Shown: piece by piece, positions 30,966 through 34,956 of the stretch
Position numbering within the stretch: the stretch's first letter is position 1
Layout of the letters: the number at the start of each line of letters is the position of its first letter
Source of the DNA: a virus
Reading direction: 5' to 3' (one strand)
IMG/VR virus record: IMGVR_UViG_3300021368_001352
Location: 1 to 34,956 of that record
DNA: 34,956 nucleotides
Program-made: the position numbers and the translations under genes
Notes under the pieces: model-generated
What the model was told of the DNA's origin: nothing
Seen by the model: the letters and a program-made list of their open reading frames with translations, nothing else
Database searches by the model: none

Positions 30966-30971
30966 TTTCCC
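30929..30971 (-). promoter_or_regulatory. -1 programmed ribosomal frameshift signal
   Basis: On the minus strand the zero frame reads tcG GGA AAC TGA, so GGGAAAC (30971-30965) is a canonical XXXYYYZ slippery heptamer directly before the stop of the gpG-like gene. Seven nucleotides later, TGCCGCC (30957-30951) pairs perfectly with GGCGGCA (30935-30929) around a 15-nt loop. After slipping back one base the ribosome reads AAA CTG AGA GAT and continues through the T frame. Confidence 0.85.
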
Positions 30972-31294
30972 GACTCAGCCTCGTTGTAAGTGTTGGTGTA
31001 AGCGTTGATCACGGCCTTGATCCAATACGGATCATCTGCAAACTCTTTGAGTGTTTTCTTGTCAAACACAATGGGAGTGCCATCCTCTTCTTCGATGCCC
31101 TCCCATCCGGCCAGAATCAGCTCAAGCAGCTCGTTCTCATCCTGATCGGCCATATCGGTAATTACCGATCGAGACACGCGCTTGAATACAGCGGTGAACT
31201 CATGACTATCAAATTTTCCAGGCTTCGTCTCGCTGGGCTCTTTAACTTCAACAGGCCACTTGAAGGTTTTTACCTTCTTACGAACAAAAGCCAT
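30962..31294 (-). CDS. Tail assembly chaperone, gpG-like (110 aa)
   Basis: Begins MAFVRKKVKTFKWPVEVKEP and has an acidic helical centre (DQDENELLELILAGWEGI, then DPYWIKAVINAYTNTY). Placed after the tube gene and before the tape measure, as gpG in lambda-like phages, which escorts the tape measure. It ends with AESGN and a TGA immediately after a slippery GGGAAAC, so a minority of ribosomes should extend it into the T frame. The start is the first ATG, 30 nt downstream of a minus-strand terminator hairpin. Confidence 0.8.
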   Translation of the reverse strand: MAFVRKKVKTFKWPVEVKEPSETKPGKFDSHEFTAVFKRVSRSVITDMADQDENELLELILAGWEGIEEEDGTPIVFDKKTLKEFADDPYWIKAVINAYTNTYNEAESGN

Positions 31295-31325
31295 TTGGTA
31301 ATTGGATAAGCCGGCTCAGCATACA

Positions 31326-31354
31326 CAAAAAAAGGGAGCCCGCAAAGGCTCCCT
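31326..31354 (-). terminator. Rho-independent terminator, minus strand
   Basis: Read on the minus strand: AGGGAGCC, loop TTTGCG, GGCTCCCT (perfect 8 bp), then a run of eight T including the last stem base. Located 22 nt after the stop of the tail tube gene and before the chaperone gene, so it would reduce transcription into chaperone and tape measure relative to the tube. Confidence 0.85.
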
Positions 31355-31376
31355 GTCGACGCAGCTCTTCTAGATC

Positions 31377-32315
31377 TTAGGTGTAAATCAGGTCGAACTC
31401 AGTGTTAGTTGCAGCGTCAGGGATGCAGGTGTAGGGAATCTCGAGCATCGCAATGCCGTCAGAATCACCGTAAGAGACATCTCCGATATCCACCTTGCTA
31501 GAGGTGAACTGAACGATGTTGCCTGCAGTGCTGCCGTGCGTGAACTGAAGGTTGCCCAGAGCAGCGTCATCGTCAACAGCAGCTGCGAAGTAGTCCTTCG
31601 TGCCCAGAGCAACAGCTTCAATAGAAACTGAACCAGAGGCCGCACGGTCAGTGATCAACACTTCCTTGGTGCCACCAACCAACTCGCGATAAGTGGTTGT
31701 GTTGCCAAGATCGAAGGTGAAGCTCTGAAGAGCACCCGCATAAGACAACAGCTGGAAGCTGCTGGTATTGCCGTTCTTGAACAGCAGCGGATCATCCTGG
31801 TTGGCGTAAGTCGGCGTCAAGATCGCCGTGTCGTCAGGAGCGTTGTAAATGCCGGTGAAAGTGAAATCCAAAGTAGGAATCTCACCAACATTTGCAGTCA
31901 GCGCAACGCTGCCGCGACAGCCAGTCATCTTGTGACGGACACCATCAATGTTGTAGTGAATGGTGACTGAAGAGAAGCTGGAGCTGACCGGGTCATAAGT
32001 GACTGAGGTATTGGCAACCACAGTCTCAGCAAGCCCGCAAGCTTTCAGAGCCTTGCCGTACTGAGGAGCAGTTCCTGCAGCTCCAGAACCAGCAAGCTCA
32101 ACACTGAAAGTGCATTCAACACGAGTGTTAGCCAAGAGCTGCTGAGAAGCTCCAAGGTAAGGGCGAATCAGGTCGCGACTAACAACATCACTGCTCTGTG
32201 GAGTGATGCTCAGATCCCTTACGAGAACGGCGTCTGCCCCGTCCGGAGTTGGATCCGTCCCGTAGCTTGACTCCGTCTCGATCACGATCAGGCGTTTGCG
32301 TAGTAGCAGTGCCAT
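31377..32315 (-). CDS. Major tail tube protein (312 aa)
   Basis: Starts MALLLRKRLIVIETESSYGT, the start of the Phage_tube_2-type tail tube family (acidic TD-P-G-adjacent opening). Strand-rich core with HYNIDGVRHKMTGCRGSVAL, LDFTFTGIYN, and SFTFDLGNTTTYRELVGG near 200, ending with VSIEAVAL and FEDLIY-like strands (IPYTCIPDAAT). It polymerises into the hollow tail tube. It lies before the G/T chaperones and a terminator, as expected for a highly expressed gene. Its start overlaps an out-of-frame small gene (32188-32427). Confidence 0.85.
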   Translation of the reverse strand: MALLLRKRLIVIETESSYGTDPTPDGADAVLVRDLSITPQSSDVVSRDLIRPYLGASQQLLANTRVECTFSVELAGSGAAGTAPQYGKALKACGLAETVVANTSVTYDPVSSSFSSVTIHYNIDGVRHKMTGCRGSVALTANVGEIPTLDFTFTGIYNAPDDTAILTPTYANQDDPLLFKNGNTSSFQLLSYAGALQSFTFDLGNTTTYRELVGGTKEVLITDRAASGSVSIEAVALGTKDYFAAAVDDDAALGNLQFTHGSTAGNIVQFTSSKVDIGDVSYGDSDGIAMLEIPYTCIPDAATNTEFDLIYT

Positions 32316-32427
32316 CGGATGTTCCCTGTGATGGTTGTGGTGGAAGCGTCCGCTCGATCAGAGTACGCACGCCTGTTTCAGGATCAAGGAGGTAACTCCC
32401 GCCGTGACCACTGTGTTCATCCAACAT
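32188..32427 (-). CDS. Small hypothetical tail-region protein overlapping the tube gene (79 aa)
   Basis: The first 40 residues, MLDEHSGHGGSYLLDPETGV and RTLIERTLPPQ, read like a real short protein: a Gly-Gly-Ser-Tyr/Asp-Pro-Glu-Thr-Gly pattern is common in small phage structural-region genes. The remaining 39 residues are Arg/Ser-rich and encoded within the tube gene in another frame (128-nt overlap). That half may be tolerated sequence. No ribosome site is visible. Function unknown. Confidence 0.5.
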   Translation of the reverse strand: MLDEHSGHGGSYLLDPETGVRTLIERTLPPQPSQGTSDGTATTQTPDRDRDGVKLRDGSNSGRGRRRSRKGSEHHSTEQ

Positions 32428-32470
32428 GGTAAGTGGAGGACATGGTTAGGTTCAGCGTATCTCTGGCTGA

Positions 32471-32896
32471 CTATTGAGTCAGATCAGCAACTTGCGAGCG
32501 ATAACGAATTTCGTATTCACAAAAAATCACCCCGGCAGGTTGGTCTGCTTCAAGCAACTGAAAACTTGTCTGTGCTGGCTGAATATCAATCGCCAGTCCG
32601 CCCAAAGTGAGATCTGCCATCAACTTTGAGTGCATGTCTTCAATAGTGTCATCAGCGGCTTGATCTGGAACGTCCGAACGCTCAATCACCACCACCCGAA
32701 TACGCAACGTCCAATCCAGCGTTGGCATGCTGGTGTTTTGCTCAGGAGTGTCACTGACAGGCTCGATGATCAGCGCAGGTGACTCACCGCGGCTCAATGG
32801 ATCGACTCGACTCCGATAAATGCGCGTGCCTACGCCAGCAGTCCCTGTAAGAGCCGTCTTGACGGCGGCAAGGATGCTTTCGCGTTTAGTTGTCAT
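32471..32896 (-). CDS. Tail terminator-like protein (141 aa)
   Basis: N-terminal helix MTTKRESILAAVKTALTGT, then strands (RIYRSRVDPLSRGESPALII, DWTLRIRVVVIERSDVP) and a C-terminal VIFCEYEIRYRSQ. This pattern (helix, then strand with R-S-R, then LRIRVVV and an ending with EY.(I/V)RYR) matches the gpU/tail-terminator group that caps the tube and contacts the neck. It sits right before the tube gene region. The call rests on the pattern and position. Confidence 0.7.
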   Translation of the reverse strand: MTTKRESILAAVKTALTGTAGVGTRIYRSRVDPLSRGESPALIIEPVSDTPEQNTSMPTLDWTLRIRVVVIERSDVPDQAADDTIEDMHSKLMADLTLGGLAIDIQPAQTSFQLLEADQPAGVIFCEYEIRYRSQVADLTQ

Positions 32897-32899
32897 GCC

Positions 32900-33190
32900 T
32901 TAGTCCTTCATCAACATCACACGCATTATCTTGCCGTCGTCCAACAGCATCGGCTCTCGCACCGTATAAGCAACACCATCAACAGTCATCGCGCTCCCGT
33001 TGGTGACTGCAGAGAAATCAGAAGTCTTGACCACTACTGCGTAGTCAGTCGTCAGCACGACTCCGTCAGCAATGATCTCGTTTGGCGACTCAAAGTATCC
33101 AACTCCGGTTGTCGCACCAAAAACTACTGGCACCGTGAAGCCCGGCGTATCGAAGAAAGCGTCGAGGTCTTCTTGGAAATCAAGTGCCAT
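32900..33190 (-). CDS. Head-tail joining protein (96 aa)
   Basis: Start at ATG 33190 (MALDFQEDLDAFFDT); the longer reading from 33208 would begin within a terminator hairpin. PGFTVPVVFGATTGVGYFES, then VLTTDYAVVVKTSDFSAV and a C-terminal VREPMLLDDGKIMRVMLM match the small gpFII/Gifsy-2-type head-tail attachment proteins (ATP-binding-sugar-transporter-like fold). These join the connector to the tail. It ends 3 nt before the terminator-protein gene. Confidence 0.75.
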   Translation of the reverse strand: MALDFQEDLDAFFDTPGFTVPVVFGATTGVGYFESPNEIIADGVVLTTDYAVVVKTSDFSAVTNGSAMTVDGVAYTVREPMLLDDGKIMRVMLMKD

Positions 33191-33193
33191 ATG

Positions 33194-33217
33194 AAAAAGC
33201 CCCCGCATTGCGGGGGC
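33194..33217 (-). terminator. Rho-independent terminator, minus strand, abutting a start codon
   Basis: On the minus strand: GCCCCCGC, loop AAT, GCGGGGGC (8 bp), then TTTTT. The T run ends three nt before the ATG at 33190. It lies 13 nt after the stop of the decoration-like gene. Confidence 0.8.
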
Positions 33218-33230
33218 GGCAGATCAAAGA

Positions 33231-33608
33231 TCAGTTGTACTTCTTACGACCCAGGCCGACGACGCTCACGGCACCAGCGCCAGTGCCACCAGCAACAGTG
33301 ATGACAGCACGCGCATAGCGCTTGATCTCATCAGTGTTTACAACAAGGCTCTCGACAAGAGCAGTGTTGGCAGTGGTGGTCGTAAACGCAGCACCGCTGA
33401 CATCACCAAAAGTGCTGTTGTCAGCAGAGTCTTGGATCTTGACGGCATAGGTAACGCCAGATCCGCCAGCCTCAGCATCGAGAATCAGGGTGATGTCACC
33501 CTCATAATCGAGGAGGTCAACGCCTGTTTCATTGCCAGTGGCAGTGACAACGTCGTTAGGCGCAAACGACAGGGCGGTCAAAGTCCGCCGAGTGTTGCCG
33601 ATGCTCAT
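33231..33608 (-). CDS. Probable capsid decoration-type protein (125 aa)
   Basis: MSIGNTRRTLTALSFAPND, then ATGNETGVDLLDYEGDITLI, SADNSTFGDVSGAAF and RYARAVITVAGGTG give an all-strand small protein with a pattern (YEGDITLILDAEAG...YAVKIQDSADN...RYARAVITV) seen in small phage head-region proteins. Position two genes after the capsid, with a terminator after it, fits a highly expressed capsid decoration (cement) protein. Other head-surface roles are possible. Confidence 0.6.
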   Translation of the reverse strand: MSIGNTRRTLTALSFAPNDVVTATGNETGVDLLDYEGDITLILDAEAGGSGVTYAVKIQDSADNSTFGDVSGAAFTTTTANTALVESLVVNTDEIKRYARAVITVAGGTGAGAVSVVGLGRKKYN

Positions 33609-33820
33609 GATTCCTTAGTCCTCTTGCGAGTGGTGGTCTTTTTAGGAGCAGGCTCAGGAGCCTTTTCCTCAGCAACAGGCTCAGGAGCCTCTGCTTTGTG
33701 CTCAACAGCCTTGCCGAGTCCCATAAGAGTCACGGCATCACTGTCCTCGACTTCCAAAATGGAGCCCGCAGCAGCGGGCTCACCGGAAATCATTACTGCC
33801 CTCAGAATTTCAATCTTCAT
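33605..33820 (-). CDS. Small head-region protein (71 aa)
   Basis: The first 40 residues, MKIEILRAVMISGEPAAAGS plus ILEVEDSDAVTLMGLGKAV, form a small strand-helix fold seen beside capsid genes of many phages. The tail is a Pro/Glu/Lys/Thr-rich disordered end (PEPAPKKTTTRKRTKES). Its stop overlaps the next start by 4 nt (ATGA). Function not known; it may aid capsid or neck assembly. Confidence 0.7.
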   Translation of the reverse strand: MKIEILRAVMISGEPAAAGSILEVEDSDAVTLMGLGKAVEHKAEAPEPVAEEKAPEPAPKKTTTRKRTKES

Positions 33821-33851
33821 GAGTCAGAAACGATGTGACAAATCACCTGGA

Positions 33852-34956
33852 TCAGGTGCCGTAGCAGAAGGCGCCAGGCTGCTTGACAGCGAAGTCAACA
33901 TCTTGCAGAGCAATGATGCGGACGGTGCCAGCGGTTGCACCTGCATAAGGATCGACGGTCAGATCCAGACCAGACCACATGGCCATGATCAGCTGTGAGA
34001 AGTCACCGAACAGAGCGTCGTTGTTGGCGAGCTGGTTGGTGACGGTCACGGGGTAACCGTTGATTTCGTCGTTCTCGTAGACGAACATGCCAGTGTTGCT
34101 GGCTTTCTCGGTGCTCTTCAGAGCGCCGCGAGCAGATGCGTTGATGATGTAACGCAGAGCGCCAGCGTCAGCGTTAGCCACTGCCACGTCGGTTTCCATG
34201 CCGATGTACTCGGCAAAGGTTCCGAAGGTGGTGATGGTCTGAGTGCCGATGCCGGTAGTGTTGATGATGCCGAGAGGCTGGTTGGAAGAACCAGAGCCAT
34301 TCAGGCCAACACGATCCAGCTCAAGAGCCAGCACGCGAGCCAGGTCATCACGGACCATTTGCTCAACGTCGATGCTGGACTGAAGCAGCAGCTTGCGTGA
34401 GTAGTCAACAAAAGCACCACAGGTCTTGGGGCTGAGGTTGATCTGCTCGATGGTTTGCTGGGACTCGGTGGGAGAAGAACCCTCACCAACCCAGTAAGCG
34501 GTTGCGGACGAACCCTGCTTCGGAATTGAGATGTTGCCGTTGATTCCGCTAAGAGTGGTCATGCCGGCGTCAGCCAGTGCAAGACGGTTGCGGAGCAGGT
34601 CGATGAAGCTGCCAGACAGCAGAACATCGTCAACGAGGTTACCGCCAGCGGTGGCAGTACCAACGTTCAAGTCACGACGCAGCACCTCGTTAGGCACCAC
34701 AATGCCGTTGGAGGAACGCTCGTACTGCTTAGAAGCAGCGTTGCCGACTTCAATCTCAAACTCGGCTTCACGACGAGCAGATTGATCGCCGGGGTTGGCC
34801 AGATAGTTCAGAGCGCGGACAAAGCTGAAGCGCTTGATCTCTTTCTGAGAAAGGCCGACATCGTTGGAAGTGACATCGGCAGAACGGATGGGTTGTTCCA
34901 CTTGACGGGTTCCGAGTTTTTCGAGGAATGCAGCACGAGCCTCATCAATGGAGTTG
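33852..34956 (-). CDS. Major capsid protein, HK97 fold (N-terminus cut by window edge)
   Basis: About 368 residues are visible, and the frame is open through the right edge, so the N-terminal delta/scaffold domain lies outside. A first start-like GTG at 34901 is internal, since upstream codons read SIDEARAAFLEKLGTRQ, typical of HK97 capsid N-terminal helices. Motifs in Phage_capsid order: VPNEVLRRDLNVGTATAGG, FIDLLRNRLALADAGM, ISIPKQGSSATAYWVGEG, LDRVGLNGSGSSNQPLGIIN and a C-terminal VTVTNQLAN and VDFAVKQPGAF. It forms the icosahedral shell. A protease is probably encoded beyond the edge. Confidence 0.92.
   Translation of the reverse strand, partial: NSIDEARAAFLEKLGTRQVEQPIRSADVTSNDVGLSQKEIKRFSFVRALNYLANPGDQSARREAEFEIEVGNAASKQYERSSNGIVVPNEVLRRDLNVGTATAGGNLVDDVLLSGSFIDLLRNRLALADAGMTTLSGINGNISIPKQGSSATAYWVGEGSSPTESQQTIEQINLSPKTCGAFVDYSRKLLLQSSIDVEQMVRDDLARVLALELDRVGLNGSGSSNQPLGIINTTGIGTQTITTFGTFAEYIGMETDVAVANADAGALRYIINASARGALKSTEKASNTGMFVYENDEINGYPVTVTNQLANNDALFGDFSQLIMAMWSGLDLTVDPYAGATAGTVRIIALQDVDFAVKQPGAFCYGT

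Noticed and set aside
33432-33998. A 188-codon plus-strand frame opposite the decoration and head-region genes
   Set aside because: It is antisense to well-supported capsid-region genes and its translation is Ser/Ala-rich low complexity without any recognisable pattern.

Overview
The window looks like part of a tailed double-stranded DNA phage genome, or a prophage-like copy of one, with a long-tailed (siphovirus) architecture. From right to left on the minus strand the order is HK97-fold capsid protein, head and neck genes, tail terminator, tail tube, frameshifting tail chaperones, tape measure, gpL/gpK/gpJ-like tip proteins, then fibres. This is the lambda-type tail order. The host is probably a marine unicellular cyanobacterium of the Synechococcus/Prochlorococcus group. 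That is an inference from the small basic and outer-membrane-barrel-like proteins, which resemble ones I recall from marine cyanophages, from the general lack of strong Shine-Dalgarno sites, and from the fibre family. No photosynthesis gene, integrase, terminase, portal, tRNA, rRNA or CRISPR array is visible. Terminase, portal and protease would be expected beyond the right edge.

Layout. (1) 1-542, minus: the N-terminal part of a superfamily 2 helicase running off the left edge. (2) 603-5941, plus: an early/replication operon of tightly overlapping genes with a RecE-like PD-(D/E)XK nuclease, a RecT-like annealase, a small helix-turn-helix protein, a possible ssDNA-binding-like protein and about a dozen small unknown proteins. 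A 23-residue Lys/Gly-rich micro-ORF is embedded antisense at 4721-4792. (3) 5896-8070, minus: a dCTP deaminase-like enzyme and a probable lysis group made of a membrane-anchored C39-type cysteine peptidase and small membrane proteins. (4) 8094-10034, plus: a holin-like protein followed by three Sec-signal secreted proteins of unknown function in a chain of 4-nt overlaps. (5) 9922-11325: a proline-rich membrane protein (minus), a small unknown protein (plus) and a roughly 290-nt stretch carrying a plus-strand terminator and short imperfect repeats. (6) 11322-34956, minus: the late region. Its distal end carries a porin-like secreted protein and small basic proteins, then a tail assembly chaperone, two paralogous fibre modules, a 786-residue repeat-rich fibre, two tube-fold-like proteins, the tail tip, tape measure, chaperones, tube, neck and capsid genes.

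How the parts work together. The nuclease/annealase pair and helicase point to phage-encoded recombination. dCTP deaminase would supply dUMP for dTTP synthesis. The tail chaperone carries a complete -1 programmed frameshift signal (GGGAAAC, 7-nt spacer, 7-bp stem), which would make gpG and gpG-T forms that load the 1015-residue tape measure. Three minus-strand intrinsic terminators in the late region (11767, 31326, 33194) probably tune expression between modules. The most unusual content is the envelope-directed set between about 6.7 and 12.2 kb: one membrane-anchored peptidase, at least four predicted secreted or outer-membrane proteins and several small membrane proteins. The second most unusual is the duplicated fibre pair.
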